Shown here: positions 1-9,098 of the stretch, one piece after another
Layout: every line of letters begins with the position of its first letter
How positions within the stretch are numbered: position 1 is the stretch's first letter
DNA from: Streptosporangium becharense
GTDB lineage: Bacteria > Actinomycetota > Actinomycetes > Streptosporangiales > Streptosporangiaceae
DNA length: 64,000 bases
Reading direction: 5' to 3'
Assembly: GCF_014204985.1 (NCBI RefSeq)
Contig: NZ_JACHMP010000001.1
Span: 1,612,001-1,676,000 of the forward strand
The notes under the pieces: model-generated
Seen by the model: the letters and a program-made list of their open reading frames with translations, nothing else
Databases searched by the model: none
What the model was told of the DNA's origin: nothing
Program-made: the position numbers and the translations under genes

Positions 1-387
1 GGACAGCACGGTCGCCACCGCCACCGGCTCGTGCTCCGCCACCGCGGCGGCGACCGCCCCCAGCTGCGGGAAGGTCTTCCTGGAGACCGGCTCGACGAAG
101 ACGTCCAGGATGCCTCCGCAGGTCAGCCCGACGGAGAGGGCGTCGTCGTCGCTCACCCCGTACCGTTGCAGGACGGGTGTGCCCGAGGCGACGACCTCGC
201 GGGCCAGCTCGTAGACGGCGCCCTCGACGCAGCCGCCCGAGACGCTTCCCTCGGCCTCCTCGCCGAGCACCGCCATGGACGCCCCGGGCGGGCGGGGAGC
301 GCTGCGGAAGGTGCCGACCACGGTGGCCAGGCCGAAGGTCTCCCCCGCCTCCCACCACCGCATGATCTGCGACAGCACGTCACGCAT
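1..387 (-). CDS. XdhC/CoxF family molybdenum-hydroxylase maturation protein (partial)
   Basis: The first 129 residues are present; the C-terminus runs off the left edge. The protein opens with MRDVLSQIMRWWEAGETFGL, followed by 'ATVVGTFRSAPRPPGASMAV' and 'GSVSGGCVEGAVYELA', the N-terminal XdhC_CoxI signature with its conserved GGCVE segment. Family members bind and protect the sulfurated molybdenum cofactor before its insertion into xanthine or CO dehydrogenase-type enzymes. The ATG overlaps the end of the upstream VWA gene by 8 bp, so translation is probably coupled. With the VWA and AAA genes it forms a coxD-coxE-coxF-like maturation set; the hydroxylase subunits themselves are not in the window. 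The family call is firm, the exact client enzyme unknown. Confidence 0.85.
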   Translation of the reverse strand, partial: MRDVLSQIMRWWEAGETFGLATVVGTFRSAPRPPGASMAVLGEEAEGSVSGGCVEGAVYELAREVVASGTPVLQRYGVSDDDALSVGLTCGGILDVFVEPVSRKTFPQLGAVAAAVAEHEPVAVATVLS

Positions 388-1582
388 TACCGCCTCCCAG
401 CAGCCCGGCCAGTTCCTCGAACGCGGCCAGGCTGTGCCCGGCCACGAAGTCGTCGACGTACGGCAGGGCCGCGCGCATGCCGGCGGTGAGCGGCTGGTAG
501 CCCTGCTGCCCCTTGTGCGGGTTCACCCAGATCACCCGGTGGGCCGTGCGCGACAGCCGGGCCATCTGCGCACCCAGCAGCGAGGCGTCGCCCCGTTCCC
601 AGCCGTCGGAGGCGATCACCACGATCGCGCCGCCCGCGTCGCCGCGCGCCAGGAACCGTCTGAGCTCCTCGCCCAGCCGGGTGCCGCCGCTCCAGTCGGG
701 GATGGCCCGGAAGACGGCGCTCATCGCGGTGGACGGGTCGCGGTGGCGCAGCTCGGCGGTGATCCGGGTGAGCCGGGTGCCGGCGCTGAACACCTCGGTG
801 GCGCGGGGCTCGGAGCGCACCAGCGCGTGGGCGAGGCGGAGCAGCGTGTCCGCGTAGGGGCTCATGGAGCCGCTGACGTCGACGAGCAGGACCACCCGGC
901 GCGGCCTGGTGCGGTGCGCGCGGTAGCGGAGCCCGGCGGTCTCCCCGCCCCTGCGCAGGGTCTCGCGGATCGTCGCCCGGCCGTCCAGCCGCCCCCGGCG
1001 CGCGGCCCGGAACCGCCGCGACCTGCGCTGCCGCCGTCCCACGCGCATCAGGGCGAGCAGCCGGTGCGCCTCGGCCAGCTCCGGCGCGGTCATCGCGGCC
1101 ACGTCCCGGGTGCGCAGCACCTCCACCGCGCTCGCGGTCGCCGCGAGCGCCGGGGCCTCGTCGCCGCCGCCCGGGGCACCGGACAGGACGGTGGTGTGCC
1201 GGGTGACGGTGATCGCCGGGGGCGTCGTCCGGCCGGCGCGCAGGCCGCCGAAGTAGGCGCGGAAGACCCGGTCGTAGCGGGGCAGGTCGTCGGCCGAGGC
1301 GCACAGGGTGAACCTCCCGGCCCAGTAGACGTCGCCGGGACGGGAGGCGTCGAGGTGGGCGAGAGCGCGCAGCATGCTCTGGGTCCGCTCGTGGTCGGCG
1401 GGGACCCCGGCGGCGCGCAGGGTCCTGGCGAACCCGGTCATGACGGCGACCAGGTCCCCCGGCCCGGCACCGGAAGGCACCCGGTCCGGGGCCCGCGCGC
1501 GCCGGGACGCCTCGCCGGGGGCCCGTTCCCGGCGGGACTCCCCGCCCGGGGCCCGTCCCGTGCGGGACGCCTCGTCCGGCAC
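380..1582 (-). CDS. VWA-domain protein, CoxE-like
   Basis: A von Willebrand factor A protein with an intact MIDAS motif DVSGSM (DxSxS) in 'VVLLVDVSGSMSPYADTLL', preceded by the Arg-rich stretch usual in CoxE proteins. CoxE works with the MoxR-type ATPase CoxD to assemble the metal site of CO dehydrogenase-type molybdenum enzymes, and the genes flank each other here as expected. The frame stays open into the upstream gene. I place the start at the GTG at 1582, just after the upstream stop, but an ATG at 1441 (MTGFARTLRAAGVPADHERT) is an equally good start because conservation begins there. The segment between those two starts is a 10-residue repeat rich in Arg, Ala, Pro and Gly and is probably dispensable. 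Confidence 0.82.
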   Translation of the reverse strand: MPDEASRTGRAPGGESRRERAPGEASRRARAPDRVPSGAGPGDLVAVMTGFARTLRAAGVPADHERTQSMLRALAHLDASRPGDVYWAGRFTLCASADDLPRYDRVFRAYFGGLRAGRTTPPAITVTRHTTVLSGAPGGGDEAPALAATASAVEVLRTRDVAAMTAPELAEAHRLLALMRVGRRQRRSRRFRAARRGRLDGRATIRETLRRGGETAGLRYRAHRTRPRRVVLLVDVSGSMSPYADTLLRLAHALVRSEPRATEVFSAGTRLTRITAELRHRDPSTAMSAVFRAIPDWSGGTRLGEELRRFLARGDAGGAIVVIASDGWERGDASLLGAQMARLSRTAHRVIWVNPHKGQQGYQPLTAGMRAALPYVDDFVAGHSLAAFEELAGLLGGGNA

Positions 1583-1590
1583 TCCCCCGT
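1471..1590. repeat. 30-bp tandem repeat, about four degenerate units
   Basis: Four successive 30-bp blocks (1471-1500, 1501-1530, 1531-1560, 1561-1590) share a 'cgggac-cc-cc-gggg-cccg' pattern. Because the period is a multiple of three it reads on the minus strand as a 10-residue repeat (EASRTGRAPG, GESRRERAPG, EASRRARAPD) in the N-terminal extension of the VWA protein. It looks like a small coding minisatellite. Confidence 0.6.
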
Positions 1591-1601
1591 CCGGGGGGCC
1601 G

Positions 1602-2501
1602 TCAGCCGCGGCGGCCACCGAAGAACCCGTTCCCGGCGACCGTCTCGTGGTCCTCGCGGTGCTTGAGCAGGGCACCGAGCGTGGCGGCGGCGACGTCGGG
1701 GTTGAGCTCACGCGCGCCGAGGGCCAGCAGCGCCTCGGTCCAGTCGAGGGTCTCCGCGACTCCGGGCGGTTTGATCAGGTCGGCCTCGCGCAACCGCCCG
1801 GCCGCCCCGGCCACCTGCTCGGCCAGGATCCGGGAGCACTCGGGGAGGCGCCGGCGCAGGATCGCCACCTCCCGCTCGAAGGAGGGATGCTCCAGCCAGT
1901 GGTAGAGGCACCGCCTCTTCAGCGCGTCGTGCACCTCACGGGTGCGGTTGGAGGTCAGCACGACCACCGGCGGCCGGGCGGCCCGGATCGTGCCGAGCTC
2001 GGGGACGGAGACCGCGAAGTCCGAGAGCACCTCCAGCAGGATCGCCTCGAACTCCACGTCGGCCCGGTCGACCTCGTCGATGAGCAGCACGGCGGGCTGT
2101 GTCTCGATGGCCTTCAGCAGGGGCCTGGCGATCAGGAACCTGCGGTCGTAGACCTCGCCCTCCAACCGGGCGGCGTCGGTGATCCCGGCCGCCTCGGCGG
2201 CCTTCAGGTGCAGGAGCTGGCGGGCGAAGTCCCAGTCGTAGAGCGCCTGGGACGCGTCAAGACCCTCGTAGCACTGCAACCGGATCAGCGGGGCCTCCAG
2301 CACCGCGGCCAGGGTCCTGGCCAGCTCGGTCTTGCCGACGCCCGCCTCGCCCTCCAGCAGCAACGGGCGGCCCATCCGCAGCGCGAGGAAGGCCACGGTG
2401 GCCAGTCCCTCGTCGGCCAGGTACGAATGCTCGCCGAGCAGCTCCGCCAGCCGCGCGGGCGACTCCACATCGGATGCGTCGATTGTCCGCCTCACCACCA
2501 T
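1602..2501 (-). CDS. MoxR/CoxD-type AAA+ ATPase
   Basis: A 299-residue AAA+ ATPase of the MoxR family. Walker A is 'GEAGVGKTE' (around residues 54-62), Walker B 'LLIDEVDRAD', and sensor 1 lies in 'VVVLTSNRTREVHDALKRR'. MoxR proteins pair with VWA proteins as chaperones that insert metals or cofactors; the cox-type members serve molybdenum hydroxylases. It is the first gene of this minus-strand set and lies about 20 bp upstream of the VWA gene start. The C-terminal 'GNGFFGGRRG' tail extends slightly past the usual end. Its 5' side faces the potassium transporter genes across a 206-bp divergent spacer. Confidence 0.87.
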   Translation of the reverse strand: MVVRRTIDASDVESPARLAELLGEHSYLADEGLATVAFLALRMGRPLLLEGEAGVGKTELARTLAAVLEAPLIRLQCYEGLDASQALYDWDFARQLLHLKAAEAAGITDAARLEGEVYDRRFLIARPLLKAIETQPAVLLIDEVDRADVEFEAILLEVLSDFAVSVPELGTIRAARPPVVVLTSNRTREVHDALKRRCLYHWLEHPSFEREVAILRRRLPECSRILAEQVAGAAGRLREADLIKPPGVAETLDWTEALLALGARELNPDVAAATLGALLKHREDHETVAGNGFFGGRRG

Positions 2502-2707
2502 CTCAGGCTACGCCCGGCGGGCACCCGCCCGCCTGACCGCGGCATGACGACCGCGGATCCGCCGGAGCCGATGCGACCTGCCGGCCGTGGATCTGGCGGA
2601 TCCGACGCGACCCGGCGACCGTACCGGGGCACCCGGCCGAACGCCGCGTACGGGAACCACCTGGACGATACGGGAGACGGGGGCCGGCACGCGTATTCTC
2701 ACCCCCT

Positions 2708-4045
2708 GTGAAGAACCTCCTGGGGCAGATCAACACGCCGTCGCGAGTGGTGGTGTTCGCGTTCATGGCGGTGGTCCTCATCGGGACGGGGCTGCTGTCG
2801 CTCCCGATCGCGATCGAGGGCGAACGGGCCTCGTTGACGTCCGCCCTGTTCACCGCGACGTCGGCGGTGTGCGTGACGGGACTCGCGGTGCACGACACCG
2901 CGAGTCACTGGTCGGTCTTCGGCGAGCTGGTGATCCTGGTGCTGATGCAGGTCGGCGGGTTCGGGATCATGACGCTGTCCTCGATCCTCGCGCTGATCGT
3001 CTCAGGGAAGCTGGGGCTGCGCGCCCGGCTCAACACGCAGGCCGAGACGAAGACCCTGGGGCCGGGCGACGTGCGCCAGGTGATCACCGGCGTCGCCAAG
3101 GTCGCGCTGGTGGCCGAGACGCTGACCGCGGCGGTGCTCACCGTCCGCTTCGTCACCGGGTACGGCGAGCCGGTCGGCCGTGCCCTCTACTACGGGGTCT
3201 TCCACGCCGTCTCGGCTTTCACCAACGCCGGGTTCGCGCTCTGGCCGGACGGCCTGATGCGGTTCGTCACCGACCCGTGGATCTGCCTGCCTCTCGCGCT
3301 GGCGGTGGTCGCCGGAGGGCTGGGCTTCCCCGTCTACGCCGTGCTCCGGGAGAACTGGCGCCGTCCGAAGCGCTGGAGCCTGCACACGAAGATCACGTTG
3401 GGGATGACCGCCATCCTGCTGGCCGGCGGGACCCTGGCCATCACCGGCATCGAGTGGAACAATCCAGGTACCCTGGGGCCGCTCTCCCCCGGGCTGCGGA
3501 TCATGGCCGGGTTCTTCCACACCACGATGACCCGCAGCGGCGGCCTGAACTCGGTCGACATCTCCCAGATGAATGAGAACTCCTGGCTGGTCAGCGACAT
3601 GCTGATGTTCATCGGCGCGGGCAGCGCGAGCACCGGGGGCGGCATCAAGGTGACGACGTTCGCGCTCCTCGGTTTCGTGATCATGGCCGAGCTGCGCGGT
3701 GAGCCGGACGTCTCGGCGGGCCGCCGCCGCATCCCCGAGCACCTCCAGCGCCAGGCGCTCACCATCGCCCTGCTGAGTGTGGCCTTCATCGCGCTGGGCA
3801 CCTTCGTCATGATGATGGTGACCCCGTTCAAGCTCGACCGCGTGCTGTTCGAGGTGATCTCGGCCTTCGCCACGGTCGGGCTGTCGACCGGGATCACCGC
3901 GGACGTCGGCACGGCCGGGCACCTGGTTCTGACCGCGCTGATGTTCGTCGGTAGGCTCGGCCCGGTGACCCTGGGCGCCGCGCTCGCGCTGCACGCGCAG
4001 ACCCGTAGATTCCGCTATCCGGAGGAGCGTCCCCTCGTTGGCTGA
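2708..4045 (+). CDS. Trk/Ktr potassium transporter membrane subunit (TrkH/KtrB)
   Basis: A 445-residue polytopic membrane protein of the TrkH/KtrB superfamily. Four pore-loop repeats with their filter glycines are visible: 'TSAVCVTGL', 'SAFTNAGFAL', 'MTRSGGLNSVD' and 'SAFATVGLSTG'. The subunit forms the ion-conducting dimer for K+ uptake and is gated by a cytoplasmic RCK subunit, encoded immediately downstream. The start is a GTG with no Shine-Dalgarno sequence; a -10-like TATTCT at 2694-2699 lies only 9 bp upstream, so the message may be leaderless. The last 8 bp overlap the TTG start of the RCK gene, indicating translational coupling. KtrB fits the roughly 450-residue length better than TrkH. 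Confidence 0.93.
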   Translation: MKNLLGQINTPSRVVVFAFMAVVLIGTGLLSLPIAIEGERASLTSALFTATSAVCVTGLAVHDTASHWSVFGELVILVLMQVGGFGIMTLSSILALIVSGKLGLRARLNTQAETKTLGPGDVRQVITGVAKVALVAETLTAAVLTVRFVTGYGEPVGRALYYGVFHAVSAFTNAGFALWPDGLMRFVTDPWICLPLALAVVAGGLGFPVYAVLRENWRRPKRWSLHTKITLGMTAILLAGGTLAITGIEWNNPGTLGPLSPGLRIMAGFFHTTMTRSGGLNSVDISQMNENSWLVSDMLMFIGAGSASTGGGIKVTTFALLGFVIMAELRGEPDVSAGRRRIPEHLQRQALTIALLSVAFIALGTFVMMMVTPFKLDRVLFEVISAFATVGLSTGITADVGTAGHLVLTALMFVGRLGPVTLGAALALHAQTRRFRYPEERPLVG

Positions 4046-4706
4046 CAACAAGTACCGTGCCGACGCGGTCGCGGTGATCGGTCTGGGCCGCTTCGGCGGA
4101 GCGCTGGCGATCGAGCTGGTCGGACGCGACATCGAGGTGCTCGGCGTCGACAGCGACTCCCGGATCGTGCAGCAGTTCTCCGGGCAGCTCACCCATGTGG
4201 TGTGCGCCGACTCCACCGACCCGGAGGCCCTGACCCAGCTCGGTGTCGCGGAGTTCGGCCGGGCCGTGGTCGGGATCGGCAACGACATCGAGGCGAGCAT
4301 CCTGACCACCTCGGTCCTGGCCGACCTGGAGGTGCCCGACATCTGGGCCAAGTCGATCAGCCTGCAGCACAGCCGCATCCTGCAGCGGGTCGGCGCCCAC
4401 CACGTGGTGCAGCCCGAGCACGACATGGGCGAGCGGGTGGCGCACCTGGTCACCGGCCGGATGCTCGACTACCTGGAGGTCGACGAGGGCTACGCCCTGA
4501 TCAAGACCAAGGCGCCGGGCTGGGCCGACGGCAAGACCCTGGGTGCGCTGGGCATCCGCAAGGAGTACGGGGTCACCGTGGTCGGGATCAAGAAGCCCGG
4601 CAGCCGGTTCACCTACGCCACCTCCGAGACGCTGATCCGCAGCGGCGACACCCTGCTCGTGGCGGGTGAGACCGACCAGGCCGAGCGCTTCGCCGAGGAG
4701 ACCTGA
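4038..4706 (+). CDS. Trk/Ktr regulatory RCK subunit (TrkA/KtrA)
   Basis: A 222-residue single-RCK protein. The N-terminal Rossmann fold shows 'VIGLGRFGGALAIELVGRD' with acidic 'VDSD' at the end of beta-2 for nucleotide ribose binding; residues about 135-220 are the RCK_C (TrkA_C) domain. Such proteins form octameric rings beneath KtrB and gate K+ flow in response to ATP/ADP or NAD(H). The TTG start is inside the end of the membrane-subunit gene (8-bp overlap). The single-RCK length identifies the KtrA type rather than the double-RCK TrkA of E. coli. Confidence 0.92.
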   Translation: MADNKYRADAVAVIGLGRFGGALAIELVGRDIEVLGVDSDSRIVQQFSGQLTHVVCADSTDPEALTQLGVAEFGRAVVGIGNDIEASILTTSVLADLEVPDIWAKSISLQHSRILQRVGAHHVVQPEHDMGERVAHLVTGRMLDYLEVDEGYALIKTKAPGWADGKTLGALGIRKEYGVTVVGIKKPGSRFTYATSETLIRSGDTLLVAGETDQAERFAEET

Positions 4707-4753
4707 GAAGCCGGGGAGGCTGAGAAGCCAGGGAGGCTGAGAAACCGGGGGCC
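4704..4753. repeat. 17-bp tandem direct repeat at the 3' end of the RCK gene
   Basis: TGAGAAGCCGGGGAGGC (4704-4720) is repeated with one change at 4721-4737 and begins a third time at 4738. The first copy contains the TGA stop of the RCK gene. The repeat fills the short gap before the convergent PH-domain gene; no clean terminator stem is visible beside it. Confidence 0.6.
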
Positions 4754-4769
4754 CGGGGACCGGGCCGGG

Positions 4770-5228
4770 TCAGCGGGTCTCGTCGGCCTCGCCGCGCTCC
4801 CGGATGAGCGCGCGCAGCTCGTGGACCTGGCGCACGGTGCGGCCCTTCTCCGAGCCCTGCAGGCCCACGGCGCCGATCGTGGCGCCGTCGGAGAAGTCGA
4901 TCTTCGCCCAGGGCTCGCCTTCGACCAGGGTGACGTCGATGACCTCGGGCCACTCGTAGCGGTGCACACGCAGCGGGTTGACCACCGTGACACCCCGCTC
5001 GTCCGCCTCCACCCGGCAGCGTCCGAGCAGGTGCAGCACCCAGGCGATCAGACCGCCGAGCGCGACCATCGCCACCCGGTCGGACAGCTTGAACGGCGGC
5101 GGCAGGAAGACCGCCATCAGCAGCGCGCCGAGCACGATCACCCCCGCGAAGCCGTACGCGACGGCCCGCCCGTTCCTCGGCCGCCAGACGACGGGCAGCG
5201 GGGGCGGAGAGACGCTCTCTGGGCTCAC
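4770..5228 (-). CDS. PH-domain-containing membrane protein
   Basis: A 152-residue protein with two predicted transmembrane helices near the N-terminus ('VAYGFAGVIVLGALLMAVFL' and 'VAMVALGGLIAWVLHLLG') followed by a bacterial PH-like beta-rich domain ('CRVEADERGVTVVNPLRVHR', 'WPEVIDVTLVEG'). This resembles the small actinobacterial PH-domain protein commonly found just downstream of ribH. Its function is unknown; membrane association is the only safe inference. The frame is open further upstream, but the GTG at 5228 gives the conserved start VSPESVSPPP. It lies in the same direction as ribH, about 195 bp downstream of it, so it may be read through from the riboflavin operon. Confidence 0.75.
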   Translation of the reverse strand: MSPESVSPPPLPVVWRPRNGRAVAYGFAGVIVLGALLMAVFLPPPFKLSDRVAMVALGGLIAWVLHLLGRCRVEADERGVTVVNPLRVHRYEWPEVIDVTLVEGEPWAKIDFSDGATIGAVGLQGSEKGRTVRQVHELRALIRERGEADETR

Positions 5229-5364
5229 TTGGTGATCACGATCCTTCGGGAAGCCACGGTCACGGCGGCTGCGGACCGGACAGGGTGCCGATGGCAACCT
5301 ACCGCACGTCCCCGCCGGTCCCGGTACGCACCGGGTGCGGCGGGGAACCCCTCCGCGGTCACGG

Positions 5365-5396
5365 TGCGCACCGGCGCACACCGGCGCACACCGGCA
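5365..5396. repeat. short GC-rich direct repeat between ribH and the PH-domain gene
   Basis: The decamer cgcacaccgg occurs three times in a row in the 195-bp spacer 5229-5423. Apart from this simple repeat I see no gene, and no strong terminator, in that spacer. Confidence 0.5.
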
Positions 5397-5423
5397 CGGC
5401 CTCGGGCACGCGTCGGCACGGTC

Positions 5424-5903
<480 letters not shown>

Positions 5904-5925
5904 TCACTCCGTTCACTCGTGTCGC

Positions 5926-7155
5926 TCACGCGCTCTGCTCCGGGATGTCGTGGCCGAGCCGCTCGCGCTTGGCCGACAGGTACTTCTCGTTGTGCGGGTT
6001 CACCGAGACGGGCATGGGCTCACGGCCGAGCACCTTGACGCCGTAGCCGTCCATGCCGCGCATCTTGGCGGGGTTGTTGGTCAGCAGCCGGACGGACTTC
6101 ACCCCGAGGTCGGCGAGGATCTGGCCGGCGTTGGAGAACTCCCGGGCGTCGATCGGCAGCCCCAGCTCCAGGTTGGCGTCGACGGTGTCGCTGCCGCGGT
6201 CCTGCAGGCTGTAGGCCCGCAGCTTGGCCAGCAACCCGATCCCGCGTCCCTCGTGGCCGCGCAGGTAGACGACCACGCCGCGGCCCTCGGCCGCGATGCG
6301 CTCCATCGCGTACTCCAGCTGCACCCCGCAGTCGCACCGCAGCGACCCGAGCACGTCCCCGGTCAGGCACTCGGAGTGCGCCCGCACCATGATGTTCTCC
6401 CCGTCCTCGATGTCGCCGAGGACGAGCGCCAGGTGCTCACCGCCGTCCAGGGCACTGGCGTAGCCGTACGCCCGCCACATGCCGTGCCGGTTCGGCAGGC
6501 GGGTCTCGGCGACGCGGGTCACCATGCGCTCGGTGCGGCGCCGGTACTCCACGAGCTGCTCGATCGAGACGAGCGCCAGGTCGTGCTCGTCGCAGAACCG
6601 GCGCAGCTCGGGCAGGCGCATCATGGTCCCGTCGTCGTTGACGACCTCGGCGAGCACGGCGGCCGGGCTCAGCCCGGCCATCACGGCCAGGTCCACGGAC
6701 GCCTCGGTGTGGCCGCGCCTGACCAGCACGCCGCCCTCCCGGTAGCGCAGCGGGAACACGTGGCCGGGCCGCACGAGGTCGGACGGCTCGGTCGCCGGGT
6801 CGCTCAGGGCACGGATCGTCCTGGACCGGTCCGCCGCCGAGATGCCGGTCGTCACCCCGTCGCGGGCGTCCACGCTGATCGTGTACGCGGTGCGCAGACG
6901 CTCCTTGTTGTCGTGGACCATCAGCGGCAGTCCGAGCCGGTCGAGGTCGTCGCCGCGCATGGGCACGCAGACCACGCCGCTGGTGTGCCGGATGGTGAAG
7001 GCCAGCAGCTCCGGCGTGGCCTTGGCCGCGGCGAAGATGATGTCGCCCTCGTTCTCCCGGTTCTCGTCGTCGACGACCACGATGGCCCTGCCGTCGCGGA
7101 TGTCGGCGACGGCCCGCTCGATCGGGTCCAGTTTGATCGGGTCAGGCGTGGTCAC
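5926..7155 (-). CDS. ribBA: Bifunctional 3,4-dihydroxy-2-butanone-4-phosphate synthase / GTP cyclohydrolase II
   Basis: A 409-residue fusion that makes both riboflavin precursors. The N-terminal RibB half has the acidic active-site motif '[11 protein letters not shown]' and '[16 protein letters not shown]'. The C-terminal RibA half has the zinc site '[20 protein letters not shown]' (three Cys) and '[19 protein letters not shown]'. The GTG start overlaps the TGA of the upstream transporter gene as GTGA. Both domains look complete, so both activities are expected. No ribD is present in this operon and it must lie elsewhere. Confidence 0.97.
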   Translation of the reverse strand: MTTPDPIKLDPIERAVADIRDGRAIVVVDDENRENEGDIIFAAAKATPELLAFTIRHTSGVVCVPMRGDDLDRLGLPLMVHDNKERLRTAYTISVDARDGVTTGISAADRSRTIRALSDPATEPSDLVRPGHVFPLRYREGGVLVRRGHTEASVDLAVMAGLSPAAVLAEVVNDDGTMMRLPELRRFCDEHDLALVSIEQLVEYRRRTERMVTRVAETRLPNRHGMWRAYGYASALDGGEHLALVLGDIEDGENIMVRAHSECLTGDVLGSLRCDCGVQLEYAMERIAAEGRGVVVYLRGHEGRGIGLLAKLRAYSLQDRGSDTVDANLELGLPIDAREFSNAGQILADLGVKSVRLLTNNPAKMRGMDGYGVKVLGREPMPVSVNPHNEKYLSAKRERLGHDIPEQSA

Positions 7156-7814
7156 ACGGCCTCCTTGGGGGTGAGCACGGTCGTCGACCGGTACTCCTTG
7201 AGCCAGTTGAAGAATCCGATCAGGACGAGCACGAAGAAGACCCCGTAGACGGCTCCCGAGACGACCAGCCCGGAGCTGAACGCCAGTGGGACGCCCACCA
7301 GGTCGACCGCGACCCAGATCAGCCAGAAGTCGACCAGCGCGCGGCCCTGAGCCCAGGTGGCGACGGCGCTGCCGACGAAGATGTAGGCGTCGGCGGCGAC
7401 CAGGAGGTAGCCCTCCGGCGCCGGGACGCTCGCCCCCCAGGACAGGCCGGTGACGTAGAACAGCACGCCGACCAGCGCGGTTCCGGCCACCATGACGCCG
7501 GTGAGCGCGAGCCGCTCCGGGCCCGTCGCGGGACGCACGGCCAGGTCCTGCCCGTCACGGGTGCCGCGCGACCAGCGCCACCAGCCGTAGACGGCCAGCC
7601 CGGCGAACATGGCCTGCTTGAGCGCGTTGCCGGTGATCTGCGCGCTGATCGAGGCGACGAACAGCAGGATCGCCCCGGTGAACTGCACGGGCCAGGTCCA
7701 GATCGACTTGCGGATCGCCAGCAGCACGGTGGACAGCGCGGCCAGGTTGCCGACCAGGTCGGTCCACAGGACCCGGGTCCCGAGGACCTCGAATCCCGCC
7801 TCGGCCCAGTTCAC
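7152..7814 (-). CDS. PnuC-family vitamin transporter, probable riboflavin transporter RibM
   Basis: A 220-residue membrane protein of the PnuC family with about seven hydrophobic helices and the aromatic signature 'YGWWRW'; the opening '[23 protein letters not shown]' is typical of the family. PnuC homologs transport nicotinamide riboside, but actinobacterial members encoded inside FMN-riboswitch-controlled rib operons (RibM) take up riboflavin. Its place between ribE and ribBA, with 4-bp overlaps on both sides, makes riboflavin the likely substrate. That assignment rests on context; the family call is firm. Confidence 0.88.
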   Translation of the reverse strand: MNWAEAGFEVLGTRVLWTDLVGNLAALSTVLLAIRKSIWTWPVQFTGAILLFVASISAQITGNALKQAMFAGLAVYGWWRWSRGTRDGQDLAVRPATGPERLALTGVMVAGTALVGVLFYVTGLSWGASVPAPEGYLLVAADAYIFVGSAVATWAQGRALVDFWLIWVAVDLVGVPLAFSSGLVVSGAVYGVFFVLVLIGFFNWLKEYRSTTVLTPKEAV

Positions 7815-8572
7815 GACCTGTCCTGCCGGCCGGTGAGCGCCCGCGCGTCCGCCTCGCCCGGCAGACCCGCCCCGCCGGAGGCGTCCACCTTGCTGGAGCC
7901 GCCCACCTCGCCGGAGGCGTCCGACGCGGCGGAGAGGTCGGCGTGGACGGAGACGCTCACCCGGGTGGAGGCTCCCGCCGGGGCGTACGCGCCGACGAGC
8001 TTCTCCACGTGCTTGGCGATCACGTCGACCTCCAGGTTGACCGGGTCGCCGGGGCGCTTGGCGCCCAGGGTGGTCAGGCCCAGGGTGGTCGGGATCAGGC
8101 TGACGGTGAAGCCTCCGTCGCCGACCTCGACCACGGTGAGGCTGACGCCGTCCACCGCGATCGAGCCCTTCTCGACCACGTAGCGGTCGAGCTCGGACGG
8201 CAGTGAGATCCGGACGAGTTCCCAGTGCTCCCCGGGGTCGCGCGCCAGCACGACGCCGGTGGCGTCGACGTGTCCCTGCACGATGTGGCCGCCCAGACGC
8301 TGGTCGGCGCGGACCGCCCGCTCCAGGTTGACCGGGGAGCCCGGACGCAGCGCGCCGAGGCAGCTGCGGTCGAGCGTCTCCTTCATCACGTCGGCGGTGA
8401 ACACCTCGCCGGTCACGCCGACCACCGTCAGGCAGACGCCGTTGACGGCGATGGAGTCGCCGTGCCCGGCGTCGGCGGTGACCTTCCCGCCGCGGATCGA
8501 CAGCCGCGCCGCCTCCGGCAGCGGCTCGATCGCGGCGATCTCGCCCAGTTCCTCAACGATTCCGGTGAACAT
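7811..8572 (-). CDS. ribE: Riboflavin synthase
   Basis: A 253-residue riboflavin synthase (alpha type), which dismutates two 6,7-dimethyl-8-ribityllumazine molecules. The N-terminus 'MFTGIVEELGEIAAIEP' is diagnostic, and two lumazine-binding repeats follow ('VNGVCLTVVGV' and 'VDGVSLTVVEV'). The ATG at 8572 has a good ribosome binding site (AAGGAG, about 7 bp upstream). Beyond the usual length of about 200 residues is a C-terminal tail of some 50 residues rich in Ser, Ala, Gly and Asp, probably disordered. It is the first gene of the operon, 280 nt downstream of the FMN aptamer. Confidence 0.96.
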   Translation of the reverse strand: MFTGIVEELGEIAAIEPLPEAARLSIRGGKVTADAGHGDSIAVNGVCLTVVGVTGEVFTADVMKETLDRSCLGALRPGSPVNLERAVRADQRLGGHIVQGHVDATGVVLARDPGEHWELVRISLPSELDRYVVEKGSIAVDGVSLTVVEVGDGGFTVSLIPTTLGLTTLGAKRPGDPVNLEVDVIAKHVEKLVGAYAPAGASTRVSVSVHADLSAASDASGEVGGSSKVDASGGAGLPGEADARALTGRQDRS

Positions 8573-8820
8573 GCACAGCTCCTTCGGGGGTTCTGAACGG
8601 GAGCACGGCGCAGGGACGGGAGACACCGGAAACGCCGGGACGGGGAACGTCACGTCCGGCGGGACGGCGGGGAAGGCGGGGGGCGGCGCGGTGTCCGTGG
8701 GACGCGTGCCCGGCGACGCGGCGCGTCGGCGCCCGATCAGTCACCCGAGGTCTCCTTCTCGCGAGTAGCTCTGTGCCACCGCGGGCCCCGGGGGGATCGG
8801 ACAGGTGCGTACACCCGATA

Positions 8821-8850
8821 AGCGGAGGGTGCCCGAAGGCACTCTCCGCT
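8821..8850 (-). terminator. Terminator-like hairpin at the 3' edge of the FMN riboswitch
   Basis: On the minus strand GCGGAGAGTGCC-TTCG-GGCACCCTCCGC forms a nearly perfect 12-bp stem with a stable UUCG tetraloop directly after the aptamer. No U-tract follows, which is common for high-GC actinobacterial terminators. It is the obvious candidate expression platform for premature termination when FMN is bound. Confidence 0.6.
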
Positions 8851-8980
8851 CGCGCGCTTCCTCCCATCCGGACTTTAACCGTCGGTCCTGGAATTTCACC
8901 AGGTCAACCGGCCGATGGATTCGGCCGGGTCGCGGACTGTCACCGCCGGTTCGGACTTTCACCGACCCCGGAGCACGCTG
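8850..8980 (-). ncRNA. FMN riboswitch (RFN element)
   Basis: The minus strand carries the conserved RFN segments in order: 'GGGTCGGTGAAAGTCCGAAC', 'CCGGCGGT', 'AGTCCGCGACCC', a variable arm, 'CCTGGTGAAATTCCAGGACC', 'GACGGT' and 'AAGTCCGGATGGGAGGAAG'. The outer P1 stem pairs GCGTGCT near 8978 with the mirror segment AGCGCGC near 8852. The aptamer senses FMN and shuts off riboflavin biosynthesis and uptake genes. It controls ribE-pnuC-ribBA-ribH, whose first start codon lies about 280 nt downstream; the 8573-8820 stretch between shows no gene. Confidence 0.95.
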
Positions 8981-9098
8981 CTCTGTTTCCGGGCGGGTCG
9001 CCGAAGCCGGCTCCTCGCCCGTACATCAGTGTGCCATGTCCGGCAAACCACACGACACCCCCCTCCGCCATGTGGACCAAGCGGTCGCTTGATACGGG

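Noticed and set aside
5365..5396. CRISPR-like array
   Set aside because: Three adjacent 10-bp repeats without spacers; simple sequence, not a CRISPR.
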